64,000 nucleotides of DNA, from positions 7,876,424 to 7,940,423 of the forward strand of contig LR746267.1 of assembly GCA_902729315.2 (NCBI GenBank). The letters are read 5' to 3'. The notes below the pieces were generated by a model. The model made no database searches. It saw only the letters and a program-made list of their open reading frames with translations, and was not told the origin of the DNA. This DNA comes from Spirodela intermedia. Lineage: Eukaryota; Streptophyta; Magnoliopsida; Alismatales; Araceae. The position numbers were made by a program, and so were the translations under genes. The first letter of the stretch is position 1. Each line of letters begins with the position of its first letter. Shown here piece by piece: positions 21,601 to 33,093 of the stretch.

Positions 21601-24600
21601 TATGCAACAGGAAAAGGAATCAACACATATCTTGATTGAGGCAAGATTTGGAAGTTATAAATTAGTTATCATAATTGAGAAGCTAGTATGAAGAAAAAAA
21701 GAAAGAAACTGAAAACCACAGCAAACATAAAATATCATAACAGACATCAGAAAATCTTTTAACAAATGCTTCTCAGCAACTAAATAACTGAATTTTCACC
21801 TTTCCTAGAGAGTTTGATGAGTAGCGGATTTGAAAGAGAGAAGGAAGGCGTAAGCGAATATCTGATTAACGGTTTGAAAGGAATAAAAGATAAGCCACAC
21901 TGGGTACTAAATTCCTTCGAGTTTTTTGGAGCACATCACCGTGGATAGATGAAGATGGCTGAGTGAGTGATGATGCGGCATCATCACTTGGGGGAAGGAT
22001 TACTCTCCATTTCTCAGAAGGGACAGCATTAATTACGATCCTACCAGAAAGCCCAGGGAGACGGATGTGATCAAGAAAGTTGCTGGCAAACTCCTGCATC
22101 ATCCACTGGCCCTTCTTCCATGTGCTGAATCATCCATCCACTGTATGCGATGAGAAGTGAAGACAAAGGTCTTTTGTTGGAGAACTCAGTTAAAATCTAA
22201 TGGAGGTTGAAAGAACAACTTTGCGTGTCCAAACAGTATCCAGGGGTCACAGCATTATCTTTTGTTGCTTCTAAGAGTCAAATGTTTTTTCTTGATATTT
22301 GGTAGACATTGAGTAATCTTGAGTCTTGATTGAGATGTGTGAGGATTCTTCAACAAGGAAGAACAGCTGGCAATACTGTCACCTCTTCCATTGGCTGTAA
22401 AGACCTCGATGTTGTGTTTTCACTGAACAAAATGTACAGGGAGGCAACCATTCTGACCCCTAATCAGAATGAAAAACTTTCCCCTCACTCCAGGTTAGCC
22501 ACTCAAGACATCTCTTCACTCTGATTGAAAGATGGAGGAACAGTCCATAATGGAGCATCAACTCCTGTATCACGAATGCTCCTAAGAATAAATCATCTTT
22601 CAATATCTTAAACGCTCTACAATCCATGTTTCCTTTTTCAACGTGAAATACATTTTTTTTGAAGAACATTGTATCCTCAAATGATAACCACCAGTTAAGT
22701 GCAACTTGGATGCATAAACTTGCATAATTGCCTTAGCCAGAAGATACAAGCATCATTTCAATTCAATCTTTCTAAGTGAGAGTCTCCTGGAGTAAATTTC
22801 AAAAGTTAGTCATTGAGATAAAGGTTTACATTTTGAAGCATACTTTCTACCCGTAAATATCGAACAACTCTGTTACCCTCATAAAAAGAATTATATATTT
22901 CTGATGCCACTCTCATTTACTCCCGCCGAGAACCATATGACTTTACGAAAAGGCTTTCTCATCTTCCCAGATTTTGTTGATTGACATTATTTATATAAGC
23001 TTTCGAGTCCATTGACACAATGACCCCGAAAACTCAACTTTAGAAATGAAAAACTAAGGATCCCAGGATCAGCTTTCTTGAAAAGCCATCCATGCCCAGG
23101 ATCAGGATTTGCATAACTAATTTACATGAACAGTCAGTAATTACTGCTATGACCTCTTGACAGTGACTAATTTACAGTTTCTTCAGAATCAGGATTTACT
23201 TGCTTCCAATTTACTGTGCTTTGTTATAATCAACTCCAAGAAACCTTTCTGTGCTTTGTTATTGAAGAATAAATTTTTTTTAAAAAAAGTGATAGGTCAA
23301 AACAGAAACAGGATTCCATGGTAGAGTTTCACACACTGATTGATGCAACTAGAACACAGATACAAAGACGTAGTGTTCTCAAATGAAATAGAATGAAAAA
23401 AAATAACTTATATCAACACACGAGCAAGCCAAAATGCCAGGTCATAAAACAGCAAGGGGCCAGATATGTACAATACCTAAAGGGCAAACAAACTGATCAC
23501 TGCCATAAAATTCAAACAAAAAAGATATGGGCAGAAGCTTATTTTGTTCTCATAGTGATGTAATGGAGTCAATGACTTCTCAGAAAAATTAAGGTCATTA
23601 ACCTTAAGAATATTCCCTCGAGATGAGATGCAAATTCAGGTAAAATAAAAGCAGACGTGAAAAAAATGTATGCACAATTTTTCAACAAGTTCTTGAGAGC
23701 AAGTCATATACCGTGCAGACTCATTAATCAAAGCGAATGGAGTAACACATCCCAATGATACCTGCCAGGAAAAGGATGAATCATATCGTAAAGGTATTTT
23801 TGTAGATGTTAGAATATAGCAGAAAACACTTTTTTCATGTATCCTAGCAAAATTTTAAAGATAAAGGGACTGAAAACTATAACAGCTACATTGGTGGTTA
23901 TTGGGAGCTGGGAGCAACCTAGAAGAAGCTGGCAGTCATAAAAATGGGTCGTTGAAATATAGGACGTCAGACTTAAAAAGCTATGCAGCTATGTCAGAAG
24001 TAAAAAGATCAAAACCAGGCTGTCTTCCCGACTCGAAAAAAAAATGAGCCATAGTTCTGCAAGGTTAATCATAGGAAAAAAATTCAAAGATATTTATGGC
24101 CAGTACACTGACATCTGAAGACCATTCCTTGAGGCATAATTAAAATCTCTAGATGACTAAAAAGATGCAATATAATAAATAAAAAGGGAAGAATAAATAA
24201 ATTCTTAAGCCCAACAAACCATTTTCTACTCATAGGGCCTGCCACTGTGCAGCATACCAACCGTGGAATTGATTTTAAGGACGCATATGTTTGAGTCAGT
24301 AATTACAAATAAAAAGAAAATAGTCTTCAGAAAATGACAAAAACATCTGGCCACCATGTCAGTGATATCCATAACCACCTGAAGTATCTCCTGCAGAGCT
24401 TCCTCAGGTGCCATCCGGAGACCTCCTTTCCCCAAACCAAGACGCTGGGATAGAACTGTTTTTTGTAGTTCCATTATGGAAATAAAAATAAAATCAAGTA
24501 AACACATGAAAAGCAAATGATGGATAAATATTAACTAGAATATCCTACTGTAGCACCACTTTGAGTTGACCAAAGACCAGCAGGATAATGACACAAGATG

Positions 24601-25811
24601 TACCTTTCAGATCAACGTTGGTGCCAGAGAGTGCAGAAATAACATAGAACCTATGTTTCTTATCCTACATTCCACAGAGGAATGACACCAAAGGTCATGT
24701 CAGTAGAAAAATGAGGCAAGTGCCACAATTAACCTTCATTGATCACTTACTTTCAGAAACAGGTTCTTACTCAATGCTCCTCCTAAGTGTCCAACATATT
24801 TTGCCTGAAAACAGAAGCAATAGTCTCCAATATATCAATCTATCTGTGTTGTAAGGATAAAACAAATGATGTCCCTTATACAAACCTGGGCCTCAACAGT
24901 CAACACGGCAGGATGATCATAGGAAGCAAAATTAATGTTTAGCTCCTGAAGATAAAAAGGTGAAATCCCATTTGTCAGAATAACAGACAGATATCTGGTA
25001 AACGAAATCTTAAACCGAAGACAAGGATGATTGTTACGGACGAAGTTCTCTATCAGAGGAATGAAAACAAACCAAGGGCTGTCAGAGGCCCATGCACGTC
25101 TATGCCAAGAAATAGAGATGGCATGCTCAAATAATCTATGAATGCTTGCCACTACATAAACATCTATGAACTCAATCCATTCTAGATTTTGTGCTTCTAC
25201 AAACCATTTTAACAACGTGAATGGTACTTTGATGTAACAGCCCTACATTCCCTAGGGATATTTCAATAACAAAACTAAACCTATATACCTTTGGCTAGCA
25301 GGAGGAGAGTTACCAGAAACTCAGCATATACGGGCCCCACTGGGCTGCTCATCTAGGCAGCCTGGTCGCCTGGGCATCCGAAGCGGTTGTTGCATAGGCG
25401 TGATCTTAAAATATACACATTATTTAGACACCAATTACCTAATCATAAGAAAACAATGCCAGGCATAACCGGTCCACTAAAACTCCAATATAACCCAGAG
25501 TTCAAGGCTACAAGTTATTTAGATAAGCATACAAACAACAGTGAAATCGCAGATAAGCATACTCCAATACCTCAGCCTATCTGCTGAGTAAATTTTCATT
25601 CTTCTAAAATTATGTAACATTCCCCAGTAAATCATTTGTATCACACCTCTTTGAAAATAAAATTCCAATTTAACAGATATATTAATTTCTTAAACATGAA
25701 ATAAATGGAGCACACGAACCACAAGCAGAGGTGAGATAGAGAGAGTGAAGATCATAATAGTTCTCACACCTGAAGGCGAGCAAGCAGCTGCTCCTTACTA
25801 TACCCGCTCAT
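18638..25811 (-). CDS. PRORSD1: YbaK/aminoacyl-tRNA editing-domain protein (PRORSD1 type)
   Basis: Twelve exons join in phase to 330 residues: 25770-25811, 24886-24945, 24751-24804, 24604-24664, 24379-24455, 23712-23761, 21355-21437, 19846-19916, 19590-19746, 19071-19216, 18880-18975 and 18638-18733. The N-terminal 165 residues form the YbaK/ProX fold. Visible motifs are YDHPAVLTVEAQ, GGALSKNLFLKDKKHRFY, LGLGKGGLRMAPEE, SLGCVTPFALIN, FHPLSNEMT and a closing GRNPAYVDLE. This family is a free-standing relative of the prolyl-tRNA synthetase insertion domain and removes wrongly attached amino acids from tRNA. A PPDLASLVPSE segment, a lysine- and proline-rich linker and a helical C-terminus (VGKLIDEIINKT) follow; the tail matches the plant form. 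Start is MSGYSKEQLLARLQ in a 42-base first exon. Introns reach 2.3 kb. Confidence 0.9.
20200..20760 (+). other. Possible LINE-like remnant within a PRORSD1 intron
   Basis: Within the intron between the exons at 21355 and 19916, the plus strand shows a broken frame with WLALLAFWLHN and a GRNQSSF segment. This loosely recalls the tail of plant non-LTR reverse transcriptase proteins (tryptophan-rich helix then RNxxxF). Stop codons interrupt it. The match is weak and could be chance. Confidence 0.2.
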
Positions 25812-26150
25812 CTCTAATCCCTCTCGGTCAAATGCCTGGCGGCTCTTGAGCAGGTACAGGAGACCTCTCGCCGCGAGGAGAGCGCAACCCTTCCTCTTCC
25901 GTCAAATCGCAACGGGAGAAGACGAAGGGTGTCTGCTAATGATTTTGGACCAGACCCGATTGAACAGGGTGCTTATGAACCGGGTTCTCTCACCGGGCCG
26001 GACCGGACCGGCAGGATAGGGGGTCATGGCTGGTCGAACCCCGTCTTTCGAACCGGCCGAACCTCAGACCGGTTTATTCGTTTCGTGGCGAGGAGAGAGA
26101 GAGGCCTTGTCTTCGATCTGTCGTCCATCCGCCGCTCTGGGAGGTCGAGC
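25812..26150. promoter_or_regulatory. Shared intergenic promoter of PRORSD1 and the rhomboid gene
   Basis: Only 339 bases separate the two divergent start codons. The stretch is GC-rich with a repeated CCGGxCCGGACCGGACCGG-like pattern near 25990-26010 and no clear TATA box, as in many divergent housekeeping pairs. The frame of the rhomboid gene stays open leftwards to 25929 but contains no ATG. Confidence 0.5.
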
Positions 26151-29100
26151 ATGGCGGCAGCGGGTAGCTTCCCTCACCTCCCTCCCCCCTCCGCCCTCCC
26201 ACACAGGGAATTCTCCTCGTTTGGAGCGAGCGTCTCTCCATCCCGACTCGCTGCCGGCGCCTTGGGCGTCCGCCTCGGCCGCGCCCTTCATCTCCACGCC
26301 ACCCGGGAGCTGCAGAATCTCCTCCGCCCCTCCGCACCATTCTCGGGGCAGGTGATCGAAACTCTCTTCATCTCTCTCTCACTCTCTCTCTCTCTCGCTA
26401 TACATGTGTATATGTCTACGTTGGGTAGACAAGGGAACATGAAAATGACCAAAAGTATATTTCTGGATGAAATGGGCCCATCCTTTGATCACTTTCATAG
26501 TCCTTCCCTGCTCAAAGCATGGGTCCCAGGCCTGCTGGACGAGGAAATCATGCATTTGACCCGAAAAACCAATATCTCAGAATTATCTCACCGATTCCCT
26601 CCTACGAAGAAATATTTGGTTAGTCATTCTTGGGAAATAAATCTCAGAGGATCCATTTTCCCTTGAAATTTATTTGAATGACTTCCAAATGAAGGGAATC
26701 AAAGGAGTCACGTGGCCTCCTCCCAATGAGAAGTGGATTCAAATATACTAATATATGCTTTTTCCTGTATTCTTTCCATTGTTTTTATCTTCTTATGTTG
26801 TCATTGATCTGACCTGCGTTCCTTTAATGTTTCTTGGGATTTTTTCTTTCTAGTTTATTACCTTCCACACGTTGAGGAAAGAGCGATTTTCTGCCTTTCT
26901 AATTTTCAAACGACAGCTGTTTTCAACTTAGCTTCTGTCCACAAATATTGTCTTACGGGATAGAGATTCTCGCGTTTTTAAACAACCTCTTGTTTATTGA
27001 GATCAGTGTTCATTCATGAAGTTTTCATGTTTCATTTATGTATCTTTAGAATCTTATCTGTACTAGGTTTCATCTTCGTGCCATAAGATTCCTCTTTACT
27101 TTACCATGTGAAAAATCTGAACAGGGTTTCATTTTATCTGTACTAGGTTTTATTTTATTGTGAAAAATATACTTTACCAGACATAAATCTGAACTAGCAA
27201 ACCCAAATAATTGCTACTTCCTCCAAATATTTCTATTATTAGGTTATCAGGACTCAACAATCATATTTTTCTGTCACGCGTTTGTTCTGCACCTTAATGT
27301 TCTACATGTGTACAACCAACAGGCCATTTACTATGCCGATTATTTGACCAAGTTGAATGAGATTGGAAGACCTCTTCTCTTGGACATTTCTTCTATTCTG
27401 GGAGCAACAGCCGCTCCATTATCTTGGTCATGTTCTTCGTTCATATATTTCTTCAGTGGAAGAGGACCAGAAAAAGGACCTGGTGATGAGGACAAGCTGC
27501 AGTTTGAAACTGCTGAAGGAAATTCTTCCAAAAAAAACAGAGGCCCGCTGTGGACTACTATTCTTCTCGCTACTAATATTCTGTAAGTCATAATTTCAGG
27601 AAAGAGAAGTAAGCATTAGCGTGGGAATGAATGTTAACAAGGACTAATGTTTAAACCTTTACCACACTGGCATGTCACCTTTAGAAACTCGTCCTGCTTC
27701 TCATTATAGCTTAGTTTTAAGTACTACATTGAGTTCTCGGCTCATTTAAATGAGAAAATCGATAAACTACTAGATAATTTTTTTATTATTTCACGTTTTC
27801 TTCATCTCATAGAAACCATCCATAGATAGGCAATTATTATGTATCAACCTAGATGCGCACTATTCTTTCAGTATTGGACCTGAGATTGGCTTGACTTTTG
27901 GTTTTTACTAACATCAGCTGTTACCACAAAAGTTAGTCGTTTTGTAATTTCCGCATTTATAATCATCGATCATTTCTTTGAAAAATTTACCCTTTAAAAA
28001 TTTCACAAATCATTATGACTAACTTATCACCTTCTCCTTGGCTCTTTTCGAAGTCTCGGGGAATATTTGACCATTGCTCCATTATTTCATGACCTGACCG
28101 GAAAAACTGGGTTTTCATGCTGTTTGTTCTATTAGAATTTTAAATGAACTCTCTTCTCGCCAAACTTTAGATAAGTTCTTCTTACCCCTTCGTACGGTGT
28201 TGGTGTCAGACAAGTAGAAGGCCGGACAACCTAAAAAAAAGTATATTTTCCACTTGATCTTCTGACACCCAACTATATGGTTGATGAGAATGATGGTGAT
28301 GATGGTGTCTTAGCTCCTTGAAGTTTCATCCTCTGGAGTTCAATCATATTTGTATATAATAAGTTATTCTGAATTTCGCATTATGTTTTGAAAACTACAA
28401 AATATATTCCATAAATTTTCTGATGCTAATTTTTTTCTTTCTGACTCGAATACCTCAGTTTGTTCTTGCATAAAATATGGTTCCCGTCAATTTAAACGTT
28501 CGAAATTATTCCCTTCAGCTTGTCATAGAAATAATTTCATTAAATGTTTCCATTTCGTTCGAGGTTTCCATGTTCCGTGAATTCGTAGAAACTTTTAGGA
28601 GTGTATTCTCCTTACCTTCTCAAATTGGCACATACCTTCGGTACGGAAATCCTAGCCTCTGTCTTTTATTCTTCTTTTATCTGAGAACAAGAGGAATTCA
28701 TGTGTTCACTTGTATCTGATGTTAACAAAGAGGGAAACTGCAGTCTGCATAACTTAACTGAATCAAACCATCCTATTGCACCACGTTCTGGAATAATTTC
28801 TCCGTTCTTTTCTTCTCCATCGTTCATCTTTTTCTTGTTTTTCTATTAATGATTTCAATTGAGTATCTTATCATCTTTATAGGCTTTATGGTGGCCAAAT
28901 TCTTACGCAAGGGAAGTTGATGTTGTGGGGAGCTAAGGTTTGAAAGCTAAATACTTCCTCTAACTCGTTTCGCTAATCTCAGATCTGTAAATGTTGAATG
29001 TGCGCAGGTCAATGGCCTCATTGCTCAGGGACAAGTATGGAGACTGCTGACATCATCGTTTCTACATGCTAACATTATGCATTTGATGGTCTGTGTAGAT

Positions 29101-29640
29101 AATTATTTTGAAATTTTTATATCCACTTAGAGCATTGCCGTGAATGAAAAGACATTATGTTTCAGGTCAACTCTTATTCTTTAAACTCCATTGGCCCTCT
29201 TATGGAGAAAATTACGGGACCGAGAAGGTTTCTTGCAATATACTTCTCTTCAGCGATTGCAAGTAGGAATTAATTTACACGTTTTATAGAGTGGAGCTAT
29301 GTGTTCATGACTTCGTGGATTTTCTGATGCTAATTCTATGAGAAAACAGGTTCTATGTTGAGCTACAGGTTCTGCCAATCACCTTCCGTTGGTGCATCAG
29401 GAGCTATTTTTGGGCTAGTATGTTCCTTCAACTCTGAGTTATTTGTTTACTTCTTCGTTGTTTTCTTTATTGGATCCTTTATCTCTTTATAGTAGGGAGG
29501 TGAGGCATAAGGTCACCCTAACATTTTATATTTTAATTTTGATGATTTTTTTTAAAAAAAATTGGATAGATGGTGCATTTAGTTTTAGAAATTATCAAAG
29601 AAGATGAATTTTAAGCAATGGTAGAGTTAGTTCTTTCTCT

Positions 29641-29690
<50 letters not shown>

Positions 29691-30294
29691 GTATTTTTTC
29701 CTTCAACTCTGACCATTCTTCATTGCACTCCTCCCTGCGTTCCTCCAACAATACAGAACCCAGCTCTGCTACCTGAGCAACCTCTGCCGTAGCTTTGATC
29801 CAATCATGTTAACTAATGTTCTTTCACAGGTCGGATCCCTTGCCGTGTTCGTATTGAGGCATCGGAAGCTAATCGGCGGTGGCAAAGAACAAATGCAGCA
29901 GATCGCTAACGTCATTGCCCTAAATATGGTAACATCAAATTTTCTGCTGATCACAATCTCATTTCCTCAAAAAAAAATAAAAAATGACGGCTTTTTATCT
30001 TACTCAGATTATTGGGATCCTCTCCAAAGGTACCGACAACTGGGGCCATGTAAGTCACCTCTCTTTAGCTCCATTCATCGTTGCTTATCACTTGGAGCCG
30101 GAAATCGCAGCATCTCTTCTGTCCTCACTACTCTGGCACTGTGTTTCCAGCTGGGGGGCCTGCTCGGCGGAGCCGCCATTTCATGGTTCCTCGGCCCTGC
30201 ATGGAGCTACCAGTACCAGGCCGACGATGGGAGACTGGTCTTTGCCGACAGGGCTCCTCTCTCTAGGCTTCTCCAGAAGAAGAGGAACCAATAA
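26151..30294 (+). CDS. RBL10: Plastid rhomboid-like intramembrane serine protease (RBL10 type)
   Basis: Nine exons join in phase to 348 residues: 26151-26351, 27323-27582, 28883-28937, 29008-29088, 29166-29262, 29350-29417, 29830-29928, 30008-30049 and 30151-30294. The first 67 residues are rich in Ala, Ser and Arg with few acids, like a chloroplast transit peptide. The rhomboid core follows: [21 protein letters not shown], the HxxxN motif at H197-N201, the catalytic serine S248 in GASG, and the catalytic histidine H301 in NWGHLGGLLGG. The Ser-His dyad is intact. The C-terminal [14 protein letters not shown] tail is typical of RBL10/11. In Arabidopsis such proteins act in the chloroplast envelope and affect lipid and jasmonate metabolism. 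The exon 2 acceptor is the least certain border. Confidence 0.9.
26371..26396. repeat. (CT)n microsatellite in rhomboid intron 1
   Basis: About 26 bases of nearly pure CT, some 20 bases after the intron 1 donor. Confidence 0.8.
29643..29686. repeat. (CT)n microsatellite in a rhomboid intron
   Basis: Forty-four bases of pure CT in the intron between the exon ending 29417 and the one starting 29830. Confidence 0.9.
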
Positions 30295-30925
30295 CTGGGT
30301 AAAATGCCACTCTCTGCTCAGCCCCCCGCCCCCATTACAGTTGACCAGAATGCTCAGACTCATGTCAACGGCCCCCTAGTAAAGCAGAGGGGGGAAAGGG
30401 TCTGGGAAATCAGAAGCGAGTTGACCGGAAAAAGAAGGCAAAGAAGGCATCTGATTGATGCATGTTCCTGCACGGCCACACAGACAGAATTTTGGCTGGA
30501 TTCCTATTCTTTTGATTATTATTTTTTTACTTTGGTAATAGTGTAATGAAAATAATTTTTGCGTCTATTTCTATAAGAGGGGTATGATGGGTATTTCCTT
30601 AGCATTTTTCTGTCATAAGTCTAGTGCGGAACATGTTTTTAATTAATGGCATTAATGGGTAGTTCTTTTAATTATTTTTTGCCGCTTTTAGACATTGGGT
30701 TTCGATGATGCCAAAGGTAGTAGTATTGGTGGAGACTTTTTTGAAGGGTAAAAATGTCACATAGTTATGTCTGGAACTGTCGGAAGTTTTACCAGTAAGG
30801 GTGTATGTGTGAAAAGATCAGATAACGGTCAGGTGGACCCGCGGGTCCGCAGGGAATCCGTTTGGTGAGGAACGTAGTGTTGGGATCCGAAATCTGTGAC
30901 TTCCGAAAGCAGGATCGAAGCGGCG
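30295..30925. other. Rhomboid 3' region and glutaredoxin-like gene promoter
   Basis: The left half is an AT-rich 3' untranslated region with possible AATAAA-like signals (for example AATGAAAATAA near 30545). The right half turns GC-richer just before the ATG at 30926. No further gene is seen. Confidence 0.4.
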
Positions 30926-32391
30926 ATGGCCACAGCTGCTGCTCTGCGACTGCCAGCGGCGGCGGCTTCCCTCGGGAGGAAGAGGGTGGCGGCGGCGGGG
31001 GCGAGTAGGCCGTTGATCAGGCCCCTCGTCGCAGCCTCTGCCTTCTCCGCCTCTTCGGATGGCGGCGGGAAGAGGAAGCAGCTGGTGCTGTATACGAAGC
31101 AGGGTTGCTGCCTGTGCGTGGGCCTCAAGGAGAAGCTCGAGACGGCCTTCCTCCTCGGCGGGCCCTGGTCCCTCCACGCCGTCCAGTTGCAGGTTAGGGA
31201 TATCTCCGAGAATCCCGAGTGGGAACGGCTCTACCAGTACGAGATACCCGTCCTCGCCCGCGTTCTTTCTGATGGCTCCGAGGTGAGAGTCTTCCCTTCT
31301 GGTCCTCTCTCTGTTCCGCTCACCCGTCATATGTTCCTGTATTCCTCCATATCTGTCCGCCACTTCCTGCTACGTGCTGATATTTTTAGGGTATTCCTAG
31401 AATGATATCATCAGTCCCTCAGATTTCTTCTGCTCTGAATGGAGAAACTGTAATCCGTTCCTTTCCTCCCATCTATGGATCATGTGGGCTTCTTCATGCA
31501 ATGCGCTTGTTCTTCTAGATTTGGTAGACCTAGGGATGAGATTGGGGCGTGTTTAAGGAGAAACTCTAATGATTCTGTCGCTTGCCTCCCCCCCTTTCGC
31601 CTCCCATTTCCTCATTCCTGCCACTTCCTCTCCATTTCTTCCTCCATGGGGCCCGATGGGAAGCTCTGGGGAAATATCTGTCGAAATCCCTTCCAAGGTT
31701 TCATTTATCCTGTACAATTTAAAATGAAAAACTTTACAGATAAGTACTTATAATAGATGATATTCTTCAACTCATAGTCTTTGATCCAATTTGTTTCCGG
31801 ATTCTCTACGACAAGTCAATAAATCCTAGTATAAACCATGCATTATTACGTCCTTAAATCGTTCGACAGTTTTCCATGTAGCTCTGAATCTAGTGTTCAG
31901 ACACTAGGCTACTATGATCTCGTCCATATCTCATCAATGATTACCATATATGCTTTTAAAACTTTGCTAATTTGGTGCGGGATGAGTAAGAAATCAATCC
32001 TGTATCATGGATTCCGCCTCAACAAGTACTTTCTACTATTCTGCTGTCATCTCTATTGTGGTGCTCTGCTGTTCTTGTTGATGTTGCCCAGATGGAACAT
32101 ATGAGTGGGCAGTTAAAAGATCTCTTTTTTCTATTAGTTTCTTCATTAATTATCAGCTGTTCATCGCCAGTAAGTGTTTTAGACTGTGAATCAGTTTAAA
32201 CTCTGGAGGATGTTTGGCTTTCATCCCTTCCTTTTTCAATAGATATGTGTGATACTTTTGTTTCTCTCTTCTTCCATATCTTTACTATAAATAACCATGT
32301 GTTGCAGAAAGTCCTTCCTAGGTTTTCCCCTCGGCTTGGAGTTGAGATGATCCAGAAGAAAATCTCCTCCGCGTTTGAAGACTCGGAGTGA
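30926..32391 (+). CDS. Glutaredoxin-like DUF836 protein, organelle-targeted
   Basis: Two exons (30926-31282 and 32308-32391, 1,025-base intron, phase 0) encode 146 residues. Residues 1-45 are rich in Ala, Arg and Ser with almost no acidic residues, fitting a plastid or mitochondrial transit peptide. The thioredoxin fold then begins at KQLVLYTKQG, with the redox motif C61-C62-L63-C64. The cis-proline position is P108 in YEIPVL, and the last helix is encoded by exon 2 (KVLPRFSP...EMIQKKISSAFE). This matches the small glutaredoxin-2-like family that includes yeast YDR286C. No biochemical role is firmly known for the plant members. Confidence 0.85.
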
Positions 32392-33093
32392 TTCCCCAGA
32401 TGTTGCAATCTGCTCAAACACCAAAGTTTTTTAAAACTATATCAGGTGCCCTTCACGTTTAGTCTATTTCTTCTGTTCATGGGTGTTGAATGAAGGTCCT
32501 TGTCTTGCCCATTCAGATTTTGACACCCAATTAACCTCCAGATTGTCCGGGTGAAAATAAGAACAAAAACAAAAATCAGTGGAATGCCTCTTTTTTTTAG
32601 GTTTGAAAAGGTTTCTACCCAGTGCCGCATAAAAGTCAAAGGTCAACTCAGCCATAACTTTTGGTCAACTCTAATCTAGTATGGTTTTGAACTCTCCTGA
32701 CTGAAGCATGTCTATCAAGTTTCAGTAATTTCCAACCCATTATTTAACCAACTGCGGTATAATGAAGTACAAGCCAGGATGCCAAGGTCAACGTCCGCCC
32801 TTCCCTGATGAGTTGAGTCTATTGTTCGTTGTCAACGTAGCAAAAGAGGATTGACTTTGATCGAAGATGACTTTTTGACGGCCACAAGGCCGATTGAATT
32901 GTAAAAATTTGGTGAAAATTTCAGAATTCTTCGGACAAATCACTGCCAAAAGTGGCTCGTTGAGTTCCGAGACAATTGGAATCAAGAGGGAATCAAAGAG
33001 TTACCCGATGAAAATAATGGTGAGAAATATTGGTTGGTCAACGTTAGTCAACGGCCAGCCTTGGTCCGTCCGGACTAGATAGAGCTTGTGACG
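32392..33093. other. Spacer between converging genes, rich in GTCAA/TTGAC
   Basis: Convergent 3' ends of the glutaredoxin-like and F-box genes. No gene is seen. TTGAC or its complement GTCAA occurs at about 32642, 32663, 32787, 32831, 32851, 33037 and 33047. The phrases GGTCAACTCAGCCATAACTT and TTGGTCAAC recall untranslated regions of LTR elements, so a retroelement scrap is possible. Confidence 0.4.

Noticed and set aside
25929-26150. N-terminal extension of the rhomboid protein
   Set aside because: The frame is open but has no ATG before 26151, and the sequence lies in the promoter shared with PRORSD1. The transit-peptide-like start at 26151 fits the family.
28280-28325. Possible box C/D snoRNA in a rhomboid intron (TGATGA motifs)
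   Set aside because: The motif is part of a GATGGT repeat and no D box or terminal stem is found at a fitting distance.
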